The notes under the pieces: generated by a model
The model's input: only the letters and a program-made list of their open reading frames with translations
Database searches by the model: none
What the model was told of the DNA's origin: nothing
Assembly (NCBI GenBank): GCA_036852015.1
Contig: JAANDG010000466.1
Span: 53,563-117,562, forward strand
Length of the DNA: 64,000 bases
Direction: 5' to 3'
From: Pelodera strongyloides
Lineage: Eukaryota > Nematoda > Chromadorea > Rhabditida > Rhabditidae
Part shown: positions 13,138 to 25,006 of the stretch, one piece after another
Layout: every line of letters starts with the position of its first letter
How positions within the stretch are numbered: position 1 is the first letter of the stretch
Translations under genes and position numbers: made by a program

Positions 13138-15186
13138 ATGACAGTATTTACGAAAGGAGAAAGTGAGGAAAAGAAGCCGGGCACAGAGTCGAAGCCCGTG
13201 CCTCAAGTAGTCGTTTCGCCGTCCCCACTGGCACCCACACCCTCACCCACACCTCCAGAAGAACAAACGTATGCCTGCTGAAATTCGTTATGAAAAAACT
13301 CTCTTTACATGAAAGTACGTACGCACATCTAAAAATGTAGCACGTTTTTAGATGTTACTGTCAGTAATGTATAATAGACTCACACTATGGAGATTCAGCT
13401 GAAATAAACCAATTATTTTCAGTGGCAAAAAGAAGCGCAGTTCATCGTTCGGACCGTTGTCAATCATCCGTTTGTCTCCCTCCCCGTTAGCCAGAACACC
13501 TAGTCCCTCTCCACCAGAATATGATAACGATCACTGGAGAAGGTAGTATTTCTGAGTAAACATCCGGCTAAGAAGAACTTAATTAAGAAAGTATGAACAT
13601 GCGTCAGGTGCAGAGACTCGGTACCGTACAACACTATGAAGGTTAAAAATAACATGTTGAATTTCAGACTCTACCGCTACCGCGCATGGCTTGTTGCCAT
13701 CGGCCTCACAATCTTCACACTTTCTTTCGTTGCGGGATACTTCTTCCACAAGTAAGGGTTCTTTGGGTACTACAAAACCTCGCTGATATTCCAAGCCAAC
13801 CAAGTTTCCAAGCGGAAAACTTTTCTACAGTCTAGTACTTACCTTATTATAGGACGCTAACTCCTCGTCCGACTTATCAAGCTTGGACCGAATCAATGTA
13901 CAGCGACAACGGACACGCCGAAAGACTGAGACAAAATGTCGAGATTAACACTAACGATGTGAGTAGCGTGCATCATGTATGATGTATGGATTCTTTTTTA
14001 CACGAACACTTTTTTCGTATAGTTTACCACCAAATAACACTTACTATATATACTTTTTAGAACTACGAGAAGATGCAGGTTCCCCAGTTTGGAGCCAACC
14101 GGCCGGCGATATTCATTCACGACTTCAAGAAGGTAAGGAGTTTCGGAGTTTGAAGATATGTTATGAATATGTCTCATGCTTTAGCTTCCTTCGCCTTTAT
14201 CATCTAATCATTCTTCAGAATATGACTGCTATCGTGGACATCGCCGCGAAGCGCTGTTTCTTGAAGGATCTTGACCGCTCCACGATGCTTTCGCCTAAGG
14301 CTCTAATTCACAAAATCAAGAAAATCGAGGTTGGTCACTTGCTCATCCAAAATGATTTAATTTCGTAAAACTTCTCTCCATATTAAAATATTATCTTCGT
14401 TTTTTTTGCTATCTCATCTGCAATTCTTGAGAATCTTCAATAAATTAATCCATTTCATATGTTTTACAGGCCGGCGAGGCTACCCCTGAGGCTCGTGCTG
14501 TGGTGCGTGAGACGTTCCGGGTGGGACTACAACTCTCCCAACAGGACCTAATTGACCTGTCCTCCCAGATGATCAACCGACACTGTCTATTCAGACCAGT
14601 ATTCATGCTTCACAAGGTTTCCCAATCAGAAGAGACGCCACTGCGGCAGAAGAGAGGTGAGTGGGCTATGGTATCGTAAGGAAGGACGTAAAATACTAAA
14701 AATGAGCTACAGTACTTAGCTGCTAACCGTCTAGACCATCGATTGGAGTGTTTTTCTGTTGTATTTCCTCTCTTTAACCGGCGGACAATGACCATTGCCT
14801 ACTAAAAGGAGACCCCATTTAACGGGGGGGGGGGTATTCTCTCCCGCAATGGATGCTCTTTTTGTCCCTCTTTGGTTTGTTCTGCGTGTCTCTCCTCTGT
14901 TGACTTTGTCCTCTTCCCCAGCCCTCCAGTCCTATACACCTCTCACTCCCAATAGGCACCACTAATACAATCATACCTGCAGGGATTGTATTATAAGCCA
15001 ACGTTTTCGTGAGAGGGGATGTGAACATGGGTATACGCTTTACCTAGAAGTTAGTCTTATCGGAATTGTTATCACTAAGCACCTTGGGGAATTTTTCTGT
15101 ATTCTACTTTTTCAGAGGCCCATGAAGAACTGCAATTTGCATTGATGGGCGGTGACAACGTCGAGCTGGATAGGATCATCTTCTAA
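13138..15186 (+). CDS. ITM2/BRI-type type II membrane protein with BRICHOS domain
   Basis: Eight exons join in phase: 13138-13268, 13423-13542, 13668-13751, 13853-13958, 14061-14132, 14219-14329, 14470-14656 and 15116-15186, giving 293 residues. The cytosolic N-terminus is proline-rich, with SPSPLAPTPSPTPPE and then SPSPLARTPSPSPPE. One signal anchor follows (WLVAIGLTIFTLSFVAGYFF). The linker contains IFIHDFKKNMTAIVDIAAKRC, close to the HDFxKxMTAYxDL signature of vertebrate ITM2 proteins. The BRICHOS domain has its conserved cysteine pair (AAKRCFL and NRHCLF). A furin-type site RQKR then releases a 23-residue C-terminal peptide beginning EA and ending DRIIF. Length and order match the family (human members about 260-270 residues). 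In mammals ITM2B matures in the Golgi and binds APP; the worm role is unknown. The acceptor tattttcag lies three bases before the chosen ATG. It is convergent with the LAPTM-like gene. Confidence 0.87.
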
Positions 15187-16381
15187 ATGCTTCAGACTAC
15201 AACTACGGATTACGGTTTATTCATGGATCATCTTCCTCTGTTACTGTATTTGTCATACATATTAGACATGCTCCACTGGTCCCACAATTGTCCTGTAAAT
15301 AATGGCACATCTTAACGCACAATGACGACTTGGTTTGGAGAAACCCCTAAAATCAACTGGATTGTTGGTCGAAAACTAAGCCTCCCTTTGTGCGATCGTT
15401 TGTGTAGTGTTAACGTCCTACCGTATTAATTAAAATGGGTGTCACTAGTCGCTCTATTCCCCACAGCCTTCTGAAGTGATTTCAATTGCCCGCGCGGAGT
15501 CCCTCATGCAGTAGATTACAACTGGACTGTCCGCCGGTTTCTCGAATCCATTCACTTATAGGGTTTTTCGTGGTCTTGTTTATTCTGTTCTCTGCCAATT
15601 TTTTATTAGCTATCTGAAAAAAGTGCATATCCGATCACGATTCTACACTTAATATGTCGATAGTTGTTGAATGACTGCAAATGAACGGATAATAATCAAT
15701 CGATTCAAAGAATACAATTGTTTATCATATGCAGTCATATTTATTGATATCCCCTATTTTCCTTGGCTATTCGTTGTTGGGCTACTTATTTCCATATCCC
15801 CTTAGCTTCACGACTCAATAATGAGTAAACGTAATCACCAAGTGATCCCCCTCTTTGATGTCAAACAATCACTTTTTTCATTAGCTCTCCAGTTTGTTTT
15901 ATTTATTGATCGCGTTATTTTGTATTATTAGTTTTCATATCAACATGCTCACACGACACTTTTTTGTCAATACACGACTGCTAATGAAGATACTGATATT
16001 AATATGCGTGTCGACATTTGTTTAAATATAGACATTGCCACATGTGCATACACAATGTAACATGTGAAGTTGATTAGTCATCCATATCGAATAAAATGAT
16101 ATCTACAACAGCTAATGTTATCGGAGCTAGGAAAGTTGAATGTAATTTATCGTTTTATTGTTTAATTGCCGCAACAAATGTGTGAAAGTTGTGGTTGCGT
16201 AATAAAGACCGAAATAGTCCATAATGATTCTAAACTGGCTGCAAATAATCAGTCAATGTTCAACGAATTGTCAATAGACGATGTTTCCTGTCAAAAAATT
16301 AAGCCTGAGCCTGAAGAAAATAACTGAAGCTCGCTTTTAAACTGATCGGTTGTGCGAAATCCTCTACAGCTCAGAACGAGC
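15187..16381. other. Intergenic, 3' side of the BRICHOS gene
   Basis: No coding exon seen. AT-rich, with several AATAAA-like words (for example near 16090 and 16200), any of which could serve the plus-strand gene ending at 15186. The cleavage site cannot be chosen from sequence. Confidence 0.4.
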
Positions 16382-16816
16382 AATCGATTGTAAATTGATG
16401 GGGTCGCTCGAATTGCACCATTTTGAATAGTTGCTATTGATAATATGGCAGAGAATAGTCAGAATACGAAAATTACATTCAATCAGCTTTGATCCTCGCA
16501 AAAGGAGCATGCTCAAAATCAAATACCGTACTTTTATAAATCAAGTGGTGTACCGCAGCCGTAGAGCAATGGTACCCCAAACAGTGTGATATGGCTGGAG
16601 CTTTGGATATTGCTGTGATATAGATAGTGTGAATAAAAGGGCACTGCATTTTATTGGTCTCTCCAGCCCTATTTCCACTGTAACACTATTTGGCGTACCG
16701 TTGCTCTACGGCTGTACACCAGTTGTTTTATTGTGAGGTAGCTTAGCTTTTGAGCATGCTCCTGCTGCACATATGGTGCAATTCGAGCTGACCCCATCCC
16801 TTTAAAACAATTGATC
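16382..16816. mobile_element. Imperfect foldback (long inverted-repeat) element, MITE-like
   Basis: The left arm (about 16382-16610) and right arm (about 16655-16816) are inverted copies with small indels around a spacer of roughly 45 bases. Matching blocks, left against reverse complement of right, include GATGGGGTC..GCTCGAATTGCACCA, GGAGCATGCTCAAAA, a block GTGGTGTAC..AGCCGTAGAGCAA, and GGCTGGAG. The right end reads caattgatcc where the left starts caatcgattg, so the outer tips also match. No transposase frame is present, so it would be non-autonomous. No clear target-site duplication was resolved. It sits between two convergent genes, with its right end about 120 bases from the stop of the LAPTM-like gene. 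Confidence 0.75.
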
Positions 16817-16933
16817 CATATAGTTAAGTGGGAATTTCCGTCATGAGTATGTACTGCTTTAGAGAAAATAATTTATTTGAAATAGAAAGGGAGAAAATAA
16901 ATATATATATAAAATCATGTGAATTCAAAATAT

Positions 16934-18268
16934 TTAACTGAGTGTTCCATAGGCAGGAGGGATTGTGTTATCCTCTCCAATAAAAGATGCGCGATTCGCA
17001 AACGTTGTGTTCGTATCGAAAGTGAAGTTGAATGATGTCTCTCGATCCTGTAATACGAGAATGTACGAACCAAGACAGGGAAGACTGTGAACCGCTGCTT
17101 CGCAACATGATTTCGCAATAGAATGCTAGCTTTTTCCTTATTCGACAATAGTTATCAGTGAGCCACAAAATCTTCATTATTAGTATTCAAAGGGAAATTC
17201 ACCTTCAGGAATAGCCAGAATCGATAAATAATCTCCAAAAAGTAGGCTTCAATGAATCCTGTGAACGACACGAACAAAATAGCCAGGACGACAAATGACG
17301 ACAAAGCTGAAGGAAAAGAACACATTTTGAATGCACGAATAGAACATATTAGACATATTATTTAGTTGTTCGGGCCGGAAAATAGCAGTCATAATACATA
17401 CAGGATATTAATAATAAAATAATAAACATACCGCTATTAAACTCTGCTTCTGTGATTCCGTGCTCGTCCAGTCCGTAGTAGTCTTGTGCAAGTTGTATGA
17501 TCGAATGTGAATTCACAGCGATCATTATTAGCAGAGCGAGCAGTGTAAGGAAGGTGATCACCAGGCCTATCACCTAAGAATTCATAACATTGAGCAAGTG
17601 CAACTAACCACAAACGACTGTCTCCATTTTTTCGTAACGCAACGCACAATTGCAGGTCATTTCGTACAAAACCTCTAACTTCTAACTGACCTGGAAAATC
17701 AAATAAGGAACGAGGTAAAGACGTTTCTCTTTGAATGTTCCATATAAAAGAAATCCGAAAATGACGGCGGCGAAAGCTGAAATGATTGTTCTATTAATAG
17801 AAGAAGAGGATTTTTTCGGAAATTATGCCACAACTTTTCATGCTATATGTATTTCAAAAAGTTTGCTCACCAGCTGTGAATATCGTGTTAAAAGCGACAG
17901 TCGCTGAACGGGTGAATGAAAAAATGATCGATAACGCCATGGAAAACACAGTCAACACGGAGACAACACGCGCAGCTGTCTGAATTGCAAATAAATTACT
18001 TTATTCTTGGGTGATAAAACGTTCAATGTGTATTGTGTTCAGTGGTGATAGGAATAGCAACATAATGGCAGAAATGACATAAGAAAGTGTTTAGCAACAT
18101 TCACAGCAACATTTTCGAATAAACCAAAAGGGTGCTGAAAAGATGGGTATTTTTTCGGGATATCCTATCGTTTTGTCCATCACTCACCCTGATGTGCACT
18201 TTACCAAAGCAACTCCGGTATTTCTTGTCATTCTGATCGAATGGAAGTGGGGTTGCTTGAGTGGACAT
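16934..18268 (-). CDS. LAPTM-like four-transmembrane lysosomal protein
   Basis: Six exons join in phase: 18188-18268, 17871-17979, 17691-17776, 17432-17573, 17203-17306 and 16934-17125, giving 237 residues (LAPTM4/5 are about 230-260). The N-terminus CFGKVHIRTAARV resembles the CCHVRTGT stretch of LAPTM proteins. There are four hydrophobic segments: VVSVLTVFSMALSIIFSF, AFAAVIFGFLLYG, VIGLVITFLTLLALLIMIAV and SSFVVLAILFVSFTGFIEAY. The loop TFKEKRLYLVPYLIFQ matches the family's YKQRxxWIIPFFxYQ loop in position. After the fourth segment come YRFWLFLK, a cysteine pair and a cytosolic tail ending IPPAYGTLS, whose PPxY motif fits NEDD4-type WW binding, a known sorting signal in LAPTM proteins. The last acceptor (aagctag) is weak; other choices run into stops. 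An AG acceptor and a two-codon upstream frame precede the ATG. Other four-TM families remain possible. Confidence 0.68.
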
Positions 18269-21200
18269 TGGTGATGTCAATTCATATGACGCGGCTCGCA
18301 GAATCCTGATATTGATTGTTCAATGAGAATTAGCTGAATGTTTTTCTTAGAATAAATAGGCGACAAAAACTAGCACGTGCAATAATCTAACGAAAAAAAA
18401 TGCCGACTCACAGAAAATCTAAGACACTATGCAGTGGCATATATTTCGCTACATGGTACAGGAAGCAATCTACACATGATGATAGCGTGAGGTTCCACAA
18501 CGGTGTTTCTTGGAGGAAACAAAGGTTAAACAATCTAGGTGCGAGTTTTCAAGCTTATCAATTCGGATGTCGGTTGTCATTAACTGTACAGCAAATGAGC
18601 CGATCTAACAATAAGGCAAAAATTTTTAGAATGAAGTTTTCACAAAGTGTCCAGCTCACAATCAGATATTTTGCTGTTGTAATGTATTCAACAATCTGAC
18701 AATTTTAGCTGTAGTGGACGCAAGTCGATAAATCGACTGTTGAATAGCGAATTCGGCAAATTGCTACTACTCACTATACTCATCCACAACATTGTTCATA
18801 AATGATAAGCCAAATTATGTTCTGAAGCTGAACTATTTCAGGGAATATAACCAAATGACTAGGACGATTTCATTGTTACCGACAAATGGGGCACTTGTTC
18901 GGGACCTGCATGCTCATCTATTGGATTTCCTCTAAATGTGTACACAGCTTGTATTTTCAATTAATCGATAAATATATGTTTCTGAATAACACAAAGACAA
19001 CCCCACAATTCAACGGCAAACATCTATAAAAAGAGCCCCAATACGCGTTTCACAATATTTGTCGTTCAACCACAAAGCGAATTTATTAACTCATTGGATC
19101 GGTGGATTATGTAATATATGTTGTTCAAAATCGTGTTCAGTAACGAATGAATTCATGGGTGAATCACTCTTTGATCCAAATCTCACCCCCACTCTTGGTA
19201 CTTTGGTGAAAGATAATCGGGACCAAATCAAGCGTCGTTTTTTCCTCTTTTCTTCGCTGTTCGATGTAAATAATAATATGGTAGATTTTCCAGTTTTTTT
19301 ACACTTCTAGAGTAGTGCAAGTCCACCGCCAGTTATCTCCCTGGCGCGACATGGGGTTTAGGTCCCATGTAGGAATTTCATTCAATTCATTTTTGTTACG
19401 TAATTTAATAAGGCTAATCTAATTGTAGACTAACTAGTTTTCTTCATCACACTCCGCAGCATCCAAATAACGATATATATATATATATATATATATATAT
19501 CATCTATTGAAACCCTCACCTGCTCTCATTGATAAAATCGAAAGTCCGTGTTGTATTACTAAATATGAACCATTTCAATCCATTTTAGTGCTGTAGTTGA
19601 CTCGACCGCTATAATGGTAATATGTCCAACAATCACTTCTGATATGATTCATGATAAAACAAGACAGTTTCGGACACCTGCGCTGAAATTCTTTCGATTT
19701 ACTTGTTCAACTTCTTGCACCTTCACTGCCTTATATGATTGTGCTTGTGTAGCTTGGTCGTCCGGCGCGTTCAAACATATATCGGCGGTTAGCTAACCCG
19801 TTTTTCTTTCATATGCAAATTTCGTAATTTCCATCCAAGCGCGGACGGCTGGAAGGATCTCTTTTTGTGTTGGGAGAATAGAGAGTGCTGAGAAAACAGA
19901 CGACCACTGCATTTATTGATCAACAGGGCCCAACCCTTTTCACTAGAAATTCAAGCATTCAAAGCTCACTGAACAAATCATTTCTTTTAAATTTATTCTC
20001 AATGATTAATTCTTTATTATATTCCTTTACTTAAAGAAACAAAATTGTACTCTATTTATTTACACGCTTGTTTAGCATAACAAACAAATCATGGGCCATT
20101 ATCTGAGAACATTGCACTGAAAACAATTAGTATGTGCTTTATGCACAAAACTCGAACATAAAATTCGCTTTATTTTCTAGGCGGTCTATTTTCATTGAAC
20201 AGTGAATATTTCGTGTAAATTGTGTTTATTGTTCAGCAATATTGTCCTGTATTGTTTGAGGTTGGTTGTTTCAGTTCGTTCCCTGCAAAACATACCTGAC
20301 AACTCCGATAACCGTCCTCAACTAGTAACAACCCGGTGTTCCATTGCAAATACTGTAAGTTTTACCCCCTTTACGGCCGTCTTCAAAGAAAATGTATAAT
20401 TTCGCCTCAGCGCACTCAATAGCACGTTTGCATGCTCATTAACTAATTAATATGTAGTCTTAAATAACTGTTATTTAGAATGTTGGACCTAATTCCACAA
20501 TGGACTGCCGACCTCATTTTGCCCTTTGGACTGCTGGCTGGATTTGAAATCTCATTCCCCATACTCGGAGAAATAACTTTTGCATTCATTGATCAAATAT
20601 GCCTCGTAATTGTAGCAACCATTAAATCATTGTCATAATTACAGTGACGCAATAAGCAATGTCTCCACTGCATAATTCATACAGGTATCTTTGAAAGTTT
20701 ATCTTAGCACTTACAATTTCACTCACTCAGGTATATACACCTATGTATAGCAGTTATTAATGCATAAGAACTCCAAGAATCAGACGCAATTTTATTTTTA
20801 AACCACTTGATTTTGTAAGAATTAACGCTTTATCGGCAATGTGAACCTTCTGTGATAATAAATGGATGTCATAAACAAAGTGTTGCATATGCATAGTAAA
20901 GCACTCGAATAACAAAATCGCGCGATGTTTCAAGGATTATTTGTTATCTTTACCAAATACCAAACGATATGTCAACATTTATTATGATCCAAATTCACAT
21001 ATGTGAGGTTGTCCATAAAACAGAACATATTTTTTTAAATGAAAACAAGCAAGCACATAGTTATTGAAAACATGCATAGCACCACTTATATGAGATTTCT
21101 CTTTGTCATTATGCTAGTGAAAAATAAGTAGTTAGTAACACTGTCATAGTCATAAAACACAAGATGAAGGCACTAACTTGCTAAAATAAACTTCAGGAGA

Positions 21201-21361
21201 TATAAGAAAATGATTACTTATTCGAGGCCATTGTAGGAAGTCATTCGTTGTCTCAGCTGAATGTATTTTTTTTTGTATAACGAATTAATAAATAAGTCTT
21301 CATATTTTGTGGCAAATAGGCTATAATGATGATTCGGACTTTTCGTATTTTTCACAAAGGC
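18269..21361. other. Intergenic region
   Basis: No supported exon. Contains an (AT)n microsatellite at about 19471-19500 and an isolated octamer ATGCAAAT near 19813. The right part is the 3' flank of the Canopy gene and the left part the 5' flank of the LAPTM-like gene. Confidence 0.45.
19471..19500. repeat. (AT)n microsatellite
   Basis: About 15 uninterrupted AT units in intergenic DNA; likely polymorphic. Confidence 0.95.
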
Positions 21362-22607
21362 TTACAATTCAGTTTTGGGAATTTCTGCGAGACAAGAGTT
21401 GTCGCCTCCACGAAGGACGCGGTCCGCACACACTCCCTCCTGCAAAGCAAAATAACGTGTAAGCACAGGAAGTACATAGAACAGATGTGATGAGCACTGG
21501 CTGTCAGAATCACTAACCGTATTTACTAATTGCATTATTGTATTGTTTTATTAATTGTATTAATTGTATGTAGAATTAATTGAACCACTCAACAGCGAAG
21601 AAGTATTAGCTTAGATATGAATATATTGCATCGTATATCATATGGGGATCTAGTACAACATTGTATCCTTACTGCAAAGTTCCATCCGCTCTTCCAGTAC
21701 CATAACTCGATGGCGTCCTCGTAACTCTCCATTATCTGTTCACACATCTGCTTGAGCTCGGTAATCTCGACTGAAGGCGCATCCCACAATTCTTCGGGGA
21801 GTCCGAGATTGACCTGACGATAGACAAATTCAGATTATTCTGCTAATGCAATCTGCGACCATATCCATATTGCGTACGACAAATGGTCCGAAGCATTATA
21901 TCCGAGACCGAGACTGGCAAGAATCCTAACGAACCGGTTTTCCTCTTAGTAGAATTATATATAAAGGTGTGAGTTGCGTTATTTCACACTAACGGCGATA
22001 GACATACTATGCAATAGCATTATCAAGGAAGTGAAGAGAATTGCAATCTAAGAAAACTCGTACCTTGACTCCTTTGTCGCGCAGTTCCTTAAGGGCTTCC
22101 ATTGTTTTACTGTCAGTTTTCTGGAATCGAGCGAGTCCTTCCTTATCCTGGAATGGAAGAAATGTAAATGTAAAATGTTAACGCCAACATGGTTCTACTG
22201 CAATACATTATGGCGTCCACTCTGTGTGTGTAAGTAAAAAAAAAACAAAGAAAAACCAACCTTATGAACTTTGTATTGCATCATGTTGTTGCAAATCGTT
22301 TCCATTCCCTCTATTAGTGATGTCTCAGTACGCTGTAGGAATTTAGACAGTCATAAAAGTTGGTACACGTTAATTAACCTTCTCCAAAGAACATATTAAG
22401 AGTTCAAGGCAAAATCATAGTAAGTCAATGAAACATTGATGTTCTGCACGACGCAACGGAATACTCTAGTACCTTATTCTTCATGACATAGTCGTCAAAC
22501 TCCCGTCCCAAAAGAACACAAGCTTCACATCTGGTGGGTTCATCAACCTCAGCGGCATCACAAAATAATGTGACAAATAGGACGAACGTAACCACGGCTA
22601 ACCGCAT
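21362..22607 (-). CDS. Canopy-family (CNPY) saposin-like ER protein
   Basis: Five exons in phase: 22473-22607, 22261-22332, 22064-22147, 21673-21813 and 21362-21439, giving 169 residues. A signal peptide (MRLAVVTFVLFVTLFCDA) is followed by RCEACVLLGREFDDYV, the typical CxxC start of Canopy proteins. Next come ETSLIEGMETICNNMMQYKV and a linker, then DAPSVEITELKQMCEQIMES, a strong family signature. The last exon has GVCADRVLRGGDNSC. Six cysteines sit where the saposin-like fold needs them. The C-terminus is KTEL, a KDEL-type ER retrieval signal. Vertebrate CNPY proteins act in the ER on client receptors (FGF receptors, Toll-like receptors with gp96, low-density lipoprotein receptor); a specific worm client is not deducible. 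The ATG follows an AG acceptor by two bases (aaggtATG), suiting trans-splicing. Two exons begin at weaker acceptors, but phase and conservation support them. Confidence 0.88.
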
Positions 22608-23857
22608 ACCTTAAAAAAAAGAATAAAAGATACAAAGAGTCATACTGGCCAATGGGCTACGGCAAGATTACGTTAAAATTTATTAAAAAAAGACTTCCGC
22701 ATGGAAAAGAAGCCCTTGGAAATAGGCCCACAACGTTTGGTGTCAATTCGTTGCAGCTTACTCAAAAATACTAGAAGGGTTTTTCGTATTGTATGGTTGC
22801 CTATGTGAAAAGACGTCATTATGGAATGGATAGCGTTCCCGATCATTGGTTAGTACTTCATAATACGAAAAATTGAGCTGGCAAAATATCAGCATTCGAT
22901 CGCGATATTTTACAACTGAATAAGCATAAATATACTGAAAACCAAATTGGTAATCTAAGGGAGGGTAAACTTCGATGACTTTGTGTAATAAGACCGGGTC
23001 TCAGACAGCAAGAAAAAACGACAGATGTCCAAGAAAAGAGGAGAGATTTAGAAGAGAAGGAGAGAATTAGGGTAGAGTGAATCAGACACAACAGATGTTG
23101 GCGGAAAAGAAAGGCCAATGTGAGGTTATGCGAATATTCCTTACAACAAGATATTTTAATCATATAAACAAGTGTCCTTTTATCTGTACATAACAATTTA
23201 TATAGTAAACAAGGTCTTTTAGCTGATCAGTTAAGATTGGTTCGTATAGTTTCTGTTTATCAATATATGCGCACACGATATTGACATGAGTTCAGCATAC
23301 GTCACCACGATATTTAATTCTTTATTATTCACAAATCCAAACTGCAGAAATGCCTCTTATAAACAAAAACGGAAAATCAAAGAAAAGATTGATTGGAGCT
23401 CACAACCATATGAAAGGGTCCGGTGCGCTAAGAAAAGTTACGTTGACTATTTGCATATAGAAAAGTTACGTTGTCTATTTGCATATAGAAAAGTTACGTT
23501 GACTATTTGCAAGTAGAAAAGTTACGTTAATTATTTGCATATATGTGAAGTGTGTCAACTCTTATTAACATACGGAAGTAGGAGAGGGAAGTGGATAATA
23601 GAACAGACCTTCCTTCTATCCTACTTACATGCAAGTATGGAAAGAAGTATAGCTACATTTCCACATGCGTTTAAAGAATAGTTTGGTGTGCGTGCCAGTA
23701 AACTTATTGTCTCAATGCTCTCACATAAGATACACTCCTTCTCTTAATGAACTGGCTGCATAAACCAATACAATCCAGAAAGCTATAACAGAAATGTACA
23801 AAGAAAACGTTGCAATGAACATAAGTAAATCATAGTAAACTATAAAGCTCGGGAGCC
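22608..23857. other. Intergenic region between Canopy and SPRYD7 genes
   Basis: No supported exon. It is the 5' flank of the Canopy gene and the 3' flank of the SPRYD7 gene, and holds the octamer-bearing tandem array described separately. Confidence 0.5.
23432..23543. repeat. 28-bp tandem repeat x4 with embedded octamer motifs
   Basis: Four head-to-tail units at 23432-23459, 23460-23487, 23488-23515 and 23516-23543, each starting GAAAAGTTACGTT and ending near ATTTGCATATA. Units differ at one to four positions. ATTTGCAT, the reverse of the POU octamer ATGCAAAT, is intact in units 1, 2 and 4 and broken in unit 3 (TTTGCAAGTA). The array lies about 0.8 kb upstream of the Canopy start. It may be only a small satellite; a regulatory role is inference. 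Confidence 0.9.
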
Positions 23858-25006
23858 TTAAAGCAAAGTTTGTTCGAAAAGAATTTCGCCAAAATCATGT
23901 GGTGGCGGATAGGAGAAACTTTTGAATTTCACGTCGAGAATAGCACTGTCGTCGACGAAGATGCATGGGAATACCTAAACAAAACCAGGACATTATTTTT
24001 ACATTTCAACAATTTTAATTCAAAATAATTAAGAATTAAACGACGTAGCTTTTAAGAAGCAAGTCAAATTAGTAGCATACATTAAGAAAACTGAAACACA
24101 CCTTCCCGCGGACGTTTGTAATCGGGTTTCCTACTGCTTCTCCATTAATGTAGAACTTCAATTCAATGTGGTCGTAGGTGACTCCCTTCAATTAGTTATT
24201 TGGACGTTTGAAAAAGAAACAACTACGTACTTAAGCAACATATTTTCATACTCATTCTCTCTGTTTCGTGCATGAGAATAAATCTGACAAAATAACATTT
24301 TATACAGTAAATATTAACCGTAAACCATTGTTAGAATAAATAAGATAGTGTAAACGTTCATAAACTTACAATTGAATCACCCTCGTCGACGATTTGTTCC
24401 ACTTTTTCGACAACATCTCCGCCTGCAACCAATTCTCCCCTCTCATTCATGCCCCAGAAGTCCCTCGTTGGTGGCGTGTCATTGAGGTTCGCATCTGAAC
24501 TTGCCACGCCAACTTGCCACGCTCCTGAAACATAGGATTGAGACCTATCCTTCAAACAATTGCCCTCGCTTATTATATTCTATACATTCACCTATCCGTG
24601 ACAAAATCAACCCTTATCGATGAATTCATACCAGTTTGTTGGACGTTAACTTGGAAGTAGGCCTTATTTTGTACAATTGGCGCAGTCCCGAGTGCAGCCC
24701 CAGTCCCACATATACGCTCTCCATCCTTAAGAATTACTACGTCGGAACCTGCAAAAAATTACTTTAGCATTAAAGGTATCTATAAAACAAGCAAAAAAAA
24801 TGTTTCACTTGTGAGTAAATAATACAAAAAGATTTTCTATTATACAATTGTGCAGCTATGAATAATTGCTTACCCATTTTGTTAACATTTAGTCTGACAG
24901 ACGGCTGCTCCTTTAGTCGGTTATAATTGACTGAATCAGTGAAACTGGGTCCTTGAACACACTCCAAGCAATAACGTGGAAAACACGACATAAATGCATT
25001 TAGCAT
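23858..25006 (-). CDS. SPRYD7: SPRY domain-containing protein 7 orthologue
   Basis: Five exons in phase: 24874-25006, 24632-24748, 24370-24524, 24102-24185 and 23858-23974, giving 201 residues against 196 in the human protein. A cysteine-containing N-terminus (SCFPRYCLECV) precedes the domain, as in the vertebrate protein. SPRY landmarks follow in order: SDVVILKDGERICGTG, then IVQNKAYFQV, GAWQVGVASSDANLN, NERGELVAGGD, GVTYDHIELKFYINGE, FVDDSAILDVKF and the terminal FGEILFEQTLL, all in register with SPRYD7. SPRY domains bind peptides, but no defined biochemical role is known for this protein, which is conserved widely in animals. The chosen ATG follows a tttgcag acceptor by two bases. It lies head-to-tail between the SBF and Canopy genes, 1.45 and 1.25 kb away, too far for a typical nematode operon. 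Confidence 0.92.

Noticed and set aside
23432..23543. CRISPR-like direct repeats
   Set aside because: Units are contiguous with no unique spacers, and the genome is eukaryotic.
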